From JAYSFC01 sp041913505 (GTDB taxonomy: Bacteria > Pseudomonadota > Gammaproteobacteria > Burkholderiales > Burkholderiaceae_C), in assembly GCA_041913505.1 (NCBI GenBank), contig JAYSFC010000031.1, positions 1 through 31,875 on the forward strand: a stretch of DNA of 31,875 nucleotides, written 5' to 3'. The notes under the pieces were generated by a model. That model was given only the letters and a program-made list of their open reading frames with translations, did not search any database and was not told the origin of the DNA. How positions within the stretch are numbered: position 1 is the stretch's first letter; every line of letters starts with the position of its first letter. Positions 7,849 to 15,377 of the stretch are shown in pieces. Both the position numbers and the translations under genes were made by a program.

Positions 7849-7879
7849 CGCGCCAGGCATTGACCAGATGCCGGGCGCG
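7849..7879. terminator. Strong hairpin between the oxidoreductase and diguanylate cyclase genes
   Basis: CGCGCC-A-GGCAT, a seven-base loop, ATGCC-G-GGCGCG: eleven pairs with one mismatch. It lies 21 bases after the oxidoreductase stop and 47 bases before the cyclase ATG, both on the minus strand. On the minus strand the hairpin is followed by TCTGTC, a poor U tract; on the plus strand by TTTGTTTG, a better one. It may separate the two genes, block antisense readthrough, or shape the cyclase leader. Confidence 0.5.
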
Positions 7880-7899
7880 TTTGTTTGCGCCGCGTGGAC

Positions 7900-8877
7900 T
7901 TATTCGTTCACGAGCACGAGCTTGCCCTTGACGCCGCGCGAGCCCATGTGCGCATAGGCCGCGGCCAGCTCGGACATGGGCAGGGTGCGGTCGATCACGG
8001 GCTTGACCTTGCCCTCGCCGTACCAGCGGGCCAGCTCGGCCATCATGGCGGCATTGGCCTGGGGCTCGCGCTTGGCGAAATCGCCCCAGAACACGCCTAC
8101 GAGCGAGGCGCCCTTGAGCAGGGGCAGGTTCAGGGGTAGCGAGGGGATTGGGCCTGAGGCGAAACCCACGACGAGGTAGCGCCCGCGCCAGGCAATGGAG
8201 CGGAAGGCGGGCTCCGCGAAATCACCGCCCACGGGGTCGTAGATCACGTCAGGACCCTTGCCGTTGGTGGCGGCCTTGATCGCGTCGCGCAAGTTCTCGG
8301 TACTGTAGTTGATCGTTGCATCCGCTCCGATCGAGCGGCACAGTGCGCATTTTTCGTCGGTCGATGCGGCCGCAATCACGTGTGCACCCATGGCTTTGGC
8401 GATCTGGATGGCCGCCGTGCCCACGCCGCCTGCGGCGCCCAGGACGAGCACGGTCTCGCCGGCCTTGAGCTGGGCGCGGTCCACGAGTGCGTGGTGCGAG
8501 GTGGCATAGATCATGATGAAGGCGGCGGCGTCCACGAGCGAAAAGCCCGGCGGCAGTGGCATGCACAGGGCCGCGGGTGCGATGGTGTGGGTGCCGAAGC
8601 CGCCCGTGCCCGAGAGGCAGGCCACGTTCTGGCCCGGCTGCAGGTGTTTCACGCCTTCGCCCACGGCGCGCACCACGCCGGCGTATTCCGAGCCCGGCAC
8701 GAAGGGCAGGGGGGGCTTGATCTGGTATTTGTTCTGGACGATGAGCAGATCCGGAAAATTCAGGCTCGCGGCCTTGATCTCGATGAGCACCTCGCCGGCC
8801 TTGGGTTCGGGGGTGGGCAGCTCGGTCCAGGCCAGGGCCTCGACGCCGGTGGGGTTGGTGCAAAGCCACGCATGCAT
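7900..8877 (-). CDS. Zinc-free NADPH:quinone oxidoreductase (MDR superfamily)
   Basis: Medium-chain dehydrogenase/reductase of the quinone oxidoreductase group, expected to reduce quinones or other enones with NADPH in the cytoplasm. The N-terminal GroES-like fold has ASLNFPDLLIVQNKYQIKP and PFVPGSEYAGVV, standard for this group. The nucleotide-binding fold has VLGAAGGVGTAAIQIAKAMGA, and DVIYDPVGGD follows. The zinc-ligand pattern of alcohol dehydrogenases is absent. ATG at 8877 has an AGGAGA site eight bases upstream and gives 325 residues, the usual length. It is divergent from surE and precedes the diguanylate cyclase, separated from it by a strong hairpin. The family is clear; the physiological substrate is not. 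Confidence 0.9.
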   Translation of the reverse strand: MHAWLCTNPTGVEALAWTELPTPEPKAGEVLIEIKAASLNFPDLLIVQNKYQIKPPLPFVPGSEYAGVVRAVGEGVKHLQPGQNVACLSGTGGFGTHTIAPAALCMPLPPGFSLVDAAAFIMIYATSHHALVDRAQLKAGETVLVLGAAGGVGTAAIQIAKAMGAHVIAAASTDEKCALCRSIGADATINYSTENLRDAIKAATNGKGPDVIYDPVGGDFAEPAFRSIAWRGRYLVVGFASGPIPSLPLNLPLLKGASLVGVFWGDFAKREPQANAAMMAELARWYGEGKVKPVIDRTLPMSELAAAYAHMGSRGVKGKLVLVNE

Positions 8878-8980
8878 GGGCGGGTCTCCTCTGGAAATGG
8901 GGCTTGCATGATAGGAGGAGGCCTCGGGGCGGCGTTGTCCCTCGGGTGACGCGGATATGCGGTGCGGCGAGCCGTCCACC

Positions 8981-8986
8981 TACAAT
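8981..8986 (+). promoter_or_regulatory. Candidate -10 for surE
   Basis: TACAAT 23 bases before the surE ATG, in the divergent gap with the oxidoreductase gene. No convincing -35 is seen at 16-18 bases. A start near 8993 would leave a leader of only about 16 bases with no clear ribosome site. Confidence 0.35.
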
Positions 8987-9008
8987 CCGATGAATCCGTT
9001 TTCCGACC

Positions 9009-9785
9009 ATGAAGATCCTCATTTCCAACGATGACGGCTACCAGGCGCCCGGCATCGTGGCGCTGCACGACGCGCTCCAAACCATCGCCGACGTGGAAGT
9101 GGTGGCGCCGGAGCACAACAACAGCGCGAAGTCGAACGCCCTCACGCTGCATTCGCCGCTCTACGTGCACCGGGCGGCCAATGGCTTTCGCTACGTGAAC
9201 GGCACGCCCGCCGACTGTGTGCACATCGCGCTCACGGGGCTGCTGGGCTATCGGCCTGATCTCGTGGTTTCGGGTATCAACAACGGCGCCAACATGGGCG
9301 ACGACACCATCTATTCGGGCACCGTGGGCGCGGCCATGGAGGGCTATCTGTTCGGCATTCCCTCGATCGCGTTCTCGCAGGTGGATAAAGGTTGGGGCGA
9401 GATCGAGTCGGCAGCGCGCAAGGCGCGCGAGCTCGTGCAGCAGATGCAGGCACAACAGCTCGTGGGTGAGGCGCCCTGGCTGCTCAACGTGAATATTCCC
9501 AACATGCCCTACGAGGCCTTGCGCTCCGTAAAGCTCTGCCGCCTGGGGCGCCGACATGCGGCCGAGCGCGTGATCACGCAGGAGAGCCCGCGTGGCGAGA
9601 CCATGTACTGGATTGGCGGCGCCGGCCCTGCCAAGGACGCGGCCGAGGGCACCGATTTCCACGCCACGGCGCAGGGTCATGTGGCCATGACGCCGTTGAA
9701 GGTGGATCTCACCGACCACGACCACCTGGCGTACTGGGCGCAAACCGCGGCCCGGCTTGCCGGTGTCGCCGCGCCAAGCGTGTGA
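9009..9785 (+). CDS. surE: 5'/3'-nucleotidase SurE
   Basis: Metal-dependent phosphatase acting on nucleoside monophosphates, linked to survival under stress. The N-terminal MKILISNDDG carries the paired metal-binding aspartates (D8, D9). APEHNNSAKSNALT and VSGINNGANMGDDTIYSGTVGAAMEG are the other family blocks. 258 residues, normal length. It begins at ATG 9009, with a TACAAT hexamer upstream and no clear ribosome site. The stop overlaps the pcm start by one base (TGATG), giving the conserved surE-pcm-nlpD order seen in gamma- and betaproteobacteria. Confidence 0.97.
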   Translation: MKILISNDDGYQAPGIVALHDALQTIADVEVVAPEHNNSAKSNALTLHSPLYVHRAANGFRYVNGTPADCVHIALTGLLGYRPDLVVSGINNGANMGDDTIYSGTVGAAMEGYLFGIPSIAFSQVDKGWGEIESAARKARELVQQMQAQQLVGEAPWLLNVNIPNMPYEALRSVKLCRLGRRHAAERVITQESPRGETMYWIGGAGPAKDAAEGTDFHATAQGHVAMTPLKVDLTDHDHLAYWAQTAARLAGVAAPSV

Positions 9786-10555
9786 TGCAACAGCGCCGCC
9801 CCGCCTTCCCCGCGCGGATTCCGCTGCCCACGCCTGCGGCCGCGCCCCGGGTCAGCGCAGCGCCTCCCGCCCCCCGCGCGGCCGCGGCTGCGCCGCTGGG
9901 CGTGGGGCTCGACTCGGCAGCCGTGCGCGCCCGCATGGTCCAGCGCTTGGCCGCATCGGGCATCACCGCGCCGGCCGTGCTGCAGGCCATGGAGGCCGTG
10001 GAGCGCCACCGTTTCGTGGACAGCGCGCTCGTCAACCAGGCGTACGAAGACACGAGTCTGCCGATCGGCCTGGGCCAGACCATCTCCAAGCCCAGTGTCG
10101 TCGCGCGCATGACGGAACTGCTGCTGGGCGCGCAGGGCGCCCGCGCGGGACTTGGTCGGGTGCTAGAGATCGGCACGGGCTGCGGCTACCAGGCCGCCGT
10201 GCTGGGCCGTATCGCACGCGAGGTATACACCATCGAGCGCCTGCGCGGGCTGCACGAGCGAGCGCGCGTGAACCTGCGGCCGTTACGCCTGGCAAACGTG
10301 CACCTCCTTTTCGGTGATGGCACGGAAGGCTATGCGCCCGGCGCCCCCTATGCCGCGATCATTGCCGCGGCCGGCGGCGAGTCCGTGCCCGGGGCCTGGT
10401 GTGATCAGCTCGCCGTGGGGGGGCGTCTCGTGGCGCCCATGGCGGGCGGCACCGGACGGCAGGTGTTGCTGGTGATCGACAAAACGGCATTGGGTTTCAA
10501 AGAGAACATACTGGAAGCCGTGAATTTTGTCCCTCTAAAATCGGGGATTGCCTGA
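9785..10555 (+). CDS. pcm: Protein-L-isoaspartate O-methyltransferase
   Basis: Uses S-adenosylmethionine to methylate isoaspartyl residues in damaged proteins, starting their repair. Residues 1-42 are an Ala/Pro/Arg-rich tail not seen in the E. coli enzyme. The catalytic domain starts near 43. QTISKPSVVARMTELL (98-113) matches the conserved QTIS block and VLEIGTGCGYQ (127-137) is the SAM-binding glycine loop. ATG at 9785 overlaps the surE stop, and a GTG one codon earlier is also possible; 256 residues. An internal start could remove the low-complexity tail, but coupling to surE favours 9785. Confidence 0.94.
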   Translation: MQQRRPAFPARIPLPTPAAAPRVSAAPPAPRAAAAAPLGVGLDSAAVRARMVQRLAASGITAPAVLQAMEAVERHRFVDSALVNQAYEDTSLPIGLGQTISKPSVVARMTELLLGAQGARAGLGRVLEIGTGCGYQAAVLGRIAREVYTIERLRGLHERARVNLRPLRLANVHLLFGDGTEGYAPGAPYAAIIAAAGGESVPGAWCDQLAVGGRLVAPMAGGTGRQVLLVIDKTALGFKENILEAVNFVPLKSGIA

Positions 10556-10567
10556 AAAGGATTGCTT

Positions 10568-11470
10568 ATGTTCGTATCGCGTAGTCTTGTGACCTGGGGT
10601 TCTGTGGTTCTGGCCGGAGTACTCTTGGCCGGTTGCGGAACATCGGTCAACAGGGCTCCTGTGGAGGATCGGGGCACATCGACGGCGCCGAGTTCCGCTA
10701 CGCCGGGGACCGTGGTAGCGGCCCCTGTCAAACCCTTGCCCGGGGCCGAGAATGCCGGCAAGCCGGGTTACTACACCGTCAAGCCTGGGGATACCCTGAT
10801 TCGCATCGGCCTGGAAACCGGGCAATCGTGGAAGGACATCGCTCGCTGGAACAGCCTGGAAAATCCCAACCTGATCGAGGTGGGGCAGGTTCTGCGCGTG
10901 GTCTCTCCGTCGTCGGCCGTGGCCGCGGCGCCGGTCGCCACGAACGAGTCGGGCGTGATCACGCGCCCCGTAACTTCCTCTGCCGTGGCGCCTTCCACCG
11001 CAGCGTCCAAGGCGCCCGCGGCCTCGGCGCCGGTGGCTGCTGCGCCCACGCCGACGCCCGCACCCGCCGCCGCAGCGCCCGTGGCTGCTTCCGGTGAGGA
11101 TGACAGCATGGGCTTTATCTGGCCGGCTTCCGGCGGTTTGCTGGCTGGTTTCGACGAGGCCCGCAACAAGGGCTTCGATATCAGTGGCAAGGCGGGCGAC
11201 CCCGTGCTTGCGGCGGCTGATGGCCGCGTGGTCTATGCCGGTGCGGGCCTGCGCGGCTACGGCAACCTGATCATCCTCAAGCACAACAATACTTATCTGA
11301 CAGCTTATGCGCACAATCAGGCGCTGCTGGTCAAGGAAGACCAGTCCGTGCGCAAGGGCCAGAAGATCGCTGAGATGGGCAGTACCGACGCGGACCGCGT
11401 CAAGCTGCACTTCGAGATCCGCCGCCAGGGCAAGCCCGTGGACCCGGCACGCTATCTGCCTTCGCGCTGA
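10568..11470 (+). CDS. nlpD: Lipoprotein NlpD, LysM and degenerate M23 domains
   Basis: Envelope lipoprotein that in relatives activates the division amidase AmiC. A signal peptide ends in the lipobox LAGC (C23). A LysM peptidoglycan-binding domain spans about 68-112 (YYTVKPGDTLIRIG to EVGQVLRV). An Ala/Pro/Thr linker follows, then an M23/LytM domain from about 180. The catalytic zinc ligands are degraded: the position of the first His reads NKGFDISG, and the later HxH reads KLHFEI. This fits a non-enzymatic amidase activator. ATG at 10568 has AAAAGGA six bases upstream; 300 residues. In many relatives rpoS follows, often with its promoter inside nlpD; here rluD follows after four bases. Confidence 0.94.
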   Translation: MFVSRSLVTWGSVVLAGVLLAGCGTSVNRAPVEDRGTSTAPSSATPGTVVAAPVKPLPGAENAGKPGYYTVKPGDTLIRIGLETGQSWKDIARWNSLENPNLIEVGQVLRVVSPSSAVAAAPVATNESGVITRPVTSSAVAPSTAASKAPAASAPVAAAPTPTPAPAAAAPVAASGEDDSMGFIWPASGGLLAGFDEARNKGFDISGKAGDPVLAAADGRVVYAGAGLRGYGNLIILKHNNTYLTAYAHNQALLVKEDQSVRKGQKIAEMGSTDADRVKLHFEIRRQGKPVDPARYLPSR

Positions 11471-11474
11471 CCGC

Positions 11475-12491
11475 GTGGCATCCGGCGACAGCGCGACGCC
11501 CTCCATGCAGTGGGAGGGCGTGGAGGACTCCGACGAGCAGGGCCCCGAAACTCCCGAGGCGGAGGTCCGGCAGATCGCGATCGGTGCCGGCCAGCACGGT
11601 GCGCGACTGGACAAGGCGCTGGCCGAATTGGTGCCCGAACTCTCGCGCAGCTACCTGCAGCAACTGCTCGCGCAAGGGTTCATACGCCTCAACGGTGCCG
11701 CGAGCCTCAAGCCGGCGCACAAGGTCAAGGCCGGCGATGGTCTGGTCGTCGAGATCCGGCCTACGCAGCAAAGCCAGGCTTTCAAGCCCGAGCCCCTGCC
11801 GGTGCCCGTGGTGTACGAGGACGAGCACCTGCTTGTGGTGAACAAGCCCGCAGGGCTGGTTGTGCACCCTGCGCCCGGCAACTGGAGCGGCACACTGCTC
11901 AACGGCCTGATGGCACGCGACGCGCGCGCCATGCTGCTGCCGCGCGCGGGCATCGTGCACCGGCTCGACAAGGACACCAGCGGGCTCATGGTGGTGGCGC
12001 GGGAGCGTTCCACCATGGATGCCCTTGTACGCCTGATTGCCGAGCGCAGCGTGAGCCGCCAGTACCTTGCCCTCGCGCACCGGCCCTGGCGGGGCGCGCC
12101 GCACCGGACCGTTGAGGCGCCCATCGGCCGCGATCCGCGCAACCGCCTGCGCATGGCCGTGGTCGACCTGGCGCAGCATGCGGGCAAGCCGGCGCGTACC
12201 GACTTCGACCTGCAGGCTGGCAACGAGGATGGTTGCCTGGTGCGCTGTACGCTGCACACGGGGCGCACCCACCAGATTCGTGTGCACATGGCCTCTATCG
12301 GCCACCCTCTGGTAGCCGACGCGCTTTATGGCGGTGCTCCCGCTGCGGGGCTTCAGCGGCAGGCGTTGCATGCATTCCGCCTTGCCTTCGCCCACCCGGT
12401 CACGGGCCTGCCGCTGGAGTTTCATGCTCCGTTGCCCGAGGATATGCAGCAGGCACTAGTGCAATGGGGTCTGGGCTACAATCCGCCCTGA
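11475..12491 (+). CDS. rluD: 23S rRNA pseudouridine synthase RluD
   Basis: Isomerises uridines of 23S rRNA helix 69 (positions 1911, 1915 and 1917 in E. coli). An S4 RNA-binding domain spans about 40-95 (ARLDKALAEL, SRSYLQQLLAQGFIRLNG). The catalytic domain has VVNKPAGLVVHP, the RluA-family motif HRLDKDTSGL with catalytic D165, and RTHQIRVHMASIGHPLVAD. The start is not settled: GTG at 11475, four bases after nlpD, gives 338 residues; ATG at 11505 gives 328. Neither has a good ribosome site, and translational coupling to nlpD favours the first. RluD is preferred over RluC or RluA because of the S4 domain and overall similarity. Confidence 0.9.
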   Translation: MASGDSATPSMQWEGVEDSDEQGPETPEAEVRQIAIGAGQHGARLDKALAELVPELSRSYLQQLLAQGFIRLNGAASLKPAHKVKAGDGLVVEIRPTQQSQAFKPEPLPVPVVYEDEHLLVVNKPAGLVVHPAPGNWSGTLLNGLMARDARAMLLPRAGIVHRLDKDTSGLMVVARERSTMDALVRLIAERSVSRQYLALAHRPWRGAPHRTVEAPIGRDPRNRLRMAVVDLAQHAGKPARTDFDLQAGNEDGCLVRCTLHTGRTHQIRVHMASIGHPLVADALYGGAPAAGLQRQALHAFRLAFAHPVTGLPLEFHAPLPEDMQQALVQWGLGYNPP

Positions 12492-12493
12492 CA

Positions 12494-12519
12494 GCGGCCT
12501 TGCCGCCGAATTTCTTTTT
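12494..12519 (+). terminator. Possible intrinsic terminator after rluD
   Basis: A short GC hairpin GCGGC-CTT-GCCGC (12494-12506), three bases after the rluD stop, is followed by CGAA and then TTTCTTTTT. The three-base loop and the offset U tract make it imperfect. A TACAAT hexamer at 12477-12482 raises the alternative that this hairpin is the start of the scpB leader. Confidence 0.4.
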
Positions 12520-12653
12520 GCCTGATTGCGGCCACCCGCCAGGCCTCCGGTGCCACGCAGCCTCTTCTCGCTGAGCGCCGACGTATCGAATCCTTCTTGT
12601 AGTCCGGTGCTTGGCATGTGATGCGCAGCGCCGTTTCCCGGAATCGCTGAACC

Positions 12654-13388
12654 ATGAACACGGTGGATGCCAAACGGGTCCTCGAAACCGCCTTGATCTG
12701 TGCCCAGCAGCCCGTGCCTCTGCGCGATCTGCGTACGCTGTTCGATGATGTGCTGGGTGCGGACACGATCAAGTCGCTGCTGCTGGAGTTGCAGCAGGAT
12801 TGGGCACAAAAGGGTGTGGAGCTGGTGCCCGTGGCCACGGGCTGGCGTTTTCAAAGCCGGCCGGAGATGCGGGAATACCTGGATCGCCTGCACCCCGAGA
12901 AGCCGCCCCGCTATACGCGGGCGACGCTCGAAACCCTGGCGATCATTGCCTACCGGCAGCCGGTGACGCGCGGCGATATCGAGGACATTCGGGGCGTGAC
13001 GGTGAACAGCCTCATCATCAAGCAACTGGAGGACCGCGGCTGGGTCGAGGTGATTGGCCACCGCGAAACGGTGGGCCGTCCGGCCCTGTTCGCAACGACG
13101 CGCCAGTTCCTCGACGACCTGGGGCTGCAGTCACTGGACCAGTTGCCAATGCTGGAGGACACCCGCGCCCAGGCAAACGTCTTCGAGGCGCTGGGTGCGC
13201 CCGAGGGCGAGCCTGATGCCGGCGGGGAAGGGGCGGAGCCGTCCGGCATGGCCGAACTACCGCTGAATGAATTACAGATACCCGCGCAGCAGGCCCAGGC
13301 TGCTGCGCAAGGGGCCTTGGGCGAGCTTTTCGAGGCCCCCATGAACGAACCAGGTGCCGAAGCAGGCGACCACGGAAGCCATCCATGA
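12654..13388 (+). CDS. scpB: Segregation and condensation protein B
   Basis: Winged-helix kleisin-binding partner of the SMC-ScpA complex, which folds and helps segregate the chromosome. The two winged-helix domains are visible: residues 1-80 (AKRVLETALICAQQPVPLRDL) and about 85-165 (TRATLETLAIIAYRQPVTRGDIEDIRGV, a strong ScpB signature, then RGWVEVIGHRETVGRPALFATT). A 75-residue acidic and Ala-rich tail follows. ATG at 12654 gives 244 residues. scpA is not adjacent. The stop overlaps the rluB start (ATGA), the scpB-rluB pairing found in many bacteria. The 162 bases upstream hold no gene. Confidence 0.95.
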   Translation: MNTVDAKRVLETALICAQQPVPLRDLRTLFDDVLGADTIKSLLLELQQDWAQKGVELVPVATGWRFQSRPEMREYLDRLHPEKPPRYTRATLETLAIIAYRQPVTRGDIEDIRGVTVNSLIIKQLEDRGWVEVIGHRETVGRPALFATTRQFLDDLGLQSLDQLPMLEDTRAQANVFEALGAPEGEPDAGGEGAEPSGMAELPLNELQIPAQQAQAAAQGALGELFEAPMNEPGAEAGDHGSHP

Positions 13389-14758
13389 ACGACGATTCCC
13401 AACGTGACCATGCGGGCGAAATGCCCGAAGCCGACCCTCCCAAGCCGACCCGCGCTCCGCGCAAGAGGGCGCCGAAGCCCGCCATTGCCGCGCCGGTAGA
13501 AGCCGGGCCAGAGGCGGCGCAGGATCTGGCGTCCCAGGGCCTGATGCACTATGGTGTAGAAGAGGGCGACGCGAAGCCCTCGATCGAGGACGTGCCGCAA
13601 GAACCCGCCGCAGGGCGCGGGCCGCGGGCACGCCACGGTAAAGAAGGCAAACCCGCTGACGAGGGCTACCGCTTTGCTGACGTGGTGTCCGGAGCCTTCG
13701 ACGCGGATGAGGAGCGGGCCGATTTGCCAGCGCCCAAGCGGGTGCTCCAGCCGCAGGCTGAGACACCCAAGCTGCACAAGGTTCTGGCCCAGGCGGGGCT
13801 GGGGTCGCGCATCGAGATGGAGCAACTGATTCTGGAGGGGCGGATCTCCGTCAACAACGAGCCAGCCCACATCGGCCAGCGCGTGCAGTACGGCGACCAG
13901 GTCAAGATCAATGGCAAGCCCATCCGCTTTCGCATTGAGCCGCCGCCCGTGCGCGTGATCGCCTACCACAAGCCAGTGGGCGAAGTGGTGACCCACGACG
14001 ACCCCCAGAACCGGCCCACGGTGTTCCGCAAGCTGCCGCGCCTGGCGCAAGGCAAATGGCAGTCCGTGGGGCGGCTGGACCTGAACACCGAAGGCCTGCT
14101 GCTCTTCACGAGTTCTGGCGACCTGGCCAACAAGCTCATGCATCCGCGCTTCGGCCTGCAGCGCGAATATGCGGCGCGGGTGCTTGGCGCGCTGAGCGAC
14201 GACGAGAGGCAGCGCTTGCTCGACGGCGTGCAGCTCGAGGACGGCATGGCCGCCTTCGGCTCCATTGATGACGGCGGCGGCGAGGGTGCCAACTGCTGGT
14301 ACCGCGTCACCATCTCCGAGGGGCGCAACCGCGAGGTGCGCCGCATGTTCGAAGCGGTAGGCCATGCCGTGAGCCGTCTGATACGTATCCGCTATGGCGC
14401 AATGATGCTGCCGCGCGGCCTCAAGCGGGGCGCATGGGTGGAGCTGGACGAGCGGGACATCCGCGCGCTCATGCAGGCGGCAGGTATGTCGGACAAGCCC
14501 CGGGCGAGCGGCCCCCAGAACGGCGAGCGTGGCGGTGGCCGCAACAGCCGCGGCGGTGCCGGTCCGCGGGGAGCGGGCGGTGGACGCAATGCGTTTGCGC
14601 CAAAGAAGGAGGCCCCGGGCCGACGCAGCCGTAATGAAGGCGGTGGCGGCGGGCAGCCCGACCCCATGAAAACCTCGCTGGGGTATATCGGCGCAGACAG
14701 CCTCTCGCGTCAGCGCCAGGGGCAGAAACGAGGCGGCCCCCGCCGCGGCGGCCGCTAG
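13385..14758 (+). CDS. rluB: 23S rRNA pseudouridine synthase RluB
   Basis: Modifies 23S rRNA (U2605 in E. coli numbering). Residues 1-125 are a charged, Pro/Ala-rich extension. An S4 domain lies at about 129-175 (LHKVLAQAGLGSR, EGRISVNN). The RsuA/RluB-family catalytic domain follows, with the motif GRLDLNTEGLLLFT (catalytic D232) and GRNREVRRMFEAVGHAVSRLIRIRYG. The last 85 residues are Gly/Arg/Asn-rich, like other RG-rich RNA-binding tails. The total of 457 residues is long for the family because of both extensions. It starts inside the scpB stop (ATGA), so translational coupling is likely. RluB rather than RluE/RluF is supported by the S4 domain and the scpB neighbour. Confidence 0.92.
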   Translation: MNDDSQRDHAGEMPEADPPKPTRAPRKRAPKPAIAAPVEAGPEAAQDLASQGLMHYGVEEGDAKPSIEDVPQEPAAGRGPRARHGKEGKPADEGYRFADVVSGAFDADEERADLPAPKRVLQPQAETPKLHKVLAQAGLGSRIEMEQLILEGRISVNNEPAHIGQRVQYGDQVKINGKPIRFRIEPPPVRVIAYHKPVGEVVTHDDPQNRPTVFRKLPRLAQGKWQSVGRLDLNTEGLLLFTSSGDLANKLMHPRFGLQREYAARVLGALSDDERQRLLDGVQLEDGMAAFGSIDDGGGEGANCWYRVTISEGRNREVRRMFEAVGHAVSRLIRIRYGAMMLPRGLKRGAWVELDERDIRALMQAAGMSDKPRASGPQNGERGGGRNSRGGAGPRGAGGGRNAFAPKKEAPGRRSRNEGGGGGQPDPMKTSLGYIGADSLSRQRQGQKRGGPRRGGR

Positions 14759-14806
14759 GGCTTGGTATCTACAGGCCTTTTGCGGTGTTCTGAAATCGGA
14801 GCCCGC

Positions 14807-14812
14807 TAGAAT
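14807..14812 (+). promoter_or_regulatory. Candidate -10 for ndk
   Basis: TAGAAT 55 bases before the ndk ATG, in the 108-base rluB-ndk gap. No convincing -35 at normal spacing; TTGCGG at 14780 is 21 bases away. It would give a leader of about 48 bases with a good AGGAA ribosome site. Confidence 0.4.
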
Positions 14813-14866
14813 TAAAGGTTTTGTCTACTCGGCAAAAAATACTTCAACCATATTAGGAAATTGAAA

Positions 14867-15292
14867 ATGGCTATCGAACGCACTCTCTCCATCATCAAGC
14901 CCGACGCCGTCGCCAAGAACGTGATCGGCCAGATCTATGCGCGCTTCGAGGCTGCAGGCCTGAAGGTGGTGGCTGCCCGCATGATGCACCTGTCCCGCCT
15001 GGAAGCCGAGCAGTTCTACGCCGTGCACAAGGCGCGCCCCTTCTTCAAGGACCTGGTTGACTTCATGATCTCCGGTCCCGTCATGGTGCAAGCCCTGGAA
15101 GGCGAGAACGCCATCCTGAAGAACCGCGAACTGATGGGCGCCACGGACCCCAAGAAGGCCGAGGCAGGCACGATCCGCGCCGATTTTGCCGACAGCATCG
15201 ACGCCAACGCCGTGCACGGCTCTGACGCTGCCGAGACCGCCGCAGTGGAAGTGGCCTTCTTCTTCCCCGGCCTGAACATCTATTCGCGCTGA
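14867..15292 (+). CDS. ndk: Nucleoside diphosphate kinase
   Basis: Balances NTP and dNTP pools by moving the gamma phosphate between nucleotides through a phospho-histidine. The entire 141-residue sequence fits the family: ERTLSIIKPDAVAKN at the start, the active-site His in NAVHGSD (H117), and FFFPGLNIYSR at the end. ATG at 14867 has AGGAA seven bases upstream; TTG two codons earlier is in frame but poorer. It has its own likely promoter and heads the ndk-rlmN-pilF-rodZ-ispG-hisS-yfgM-bamB-der series, the same order as in E. coli. Confidence 0.98.
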   Translation: MAIERTLSIIKPDAVAKNVIGQIYARFEAAGLKVVAARMMHLSRLEAEQFYAVHKARPFFKDLVDFMISGPVMVQALEGENAILKNRELMGATDPKKAEAGTIRADFADSIDANAVHGSDAAETAAVEVAFFFPGLNIYSR

Positions 15293-15301
15293 TTTTTCAC
15301 G

Positions 15302-15351
15302 CCCCATGCCCACAAGGGCCGCAGGTGTTGCGGCCCCCGCGGGTCATGGGG
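15302..15351. other. Nested palindrome between ndk and rlmN
   Basis: An outer pair CCCCATG (15302-15308) / CATGGGG (15345-15351) encloses an inner perfect pair GGGCCGC (15316-15322) / GCGGCCC (15330-15336) with a seven-base loop. No U tract follows on the plus strand, so it is not a standard terminator. It may moderate readthrough from abundant ndk transcription into rlmN, protect the ndk 3' end, or bind a protein as DNA. Confidence 0.6.
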
Positions 15352-15377
15352 TGGATGATGAGGCGTAGGCTGCGGGT

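Noticed and set aside
11090..11470. NlpD as an active M23 peptidase
   Set aside because: The first zinc-ligand His and the first His of the HxH motif are replaced, so it is more likely an amidase activator.
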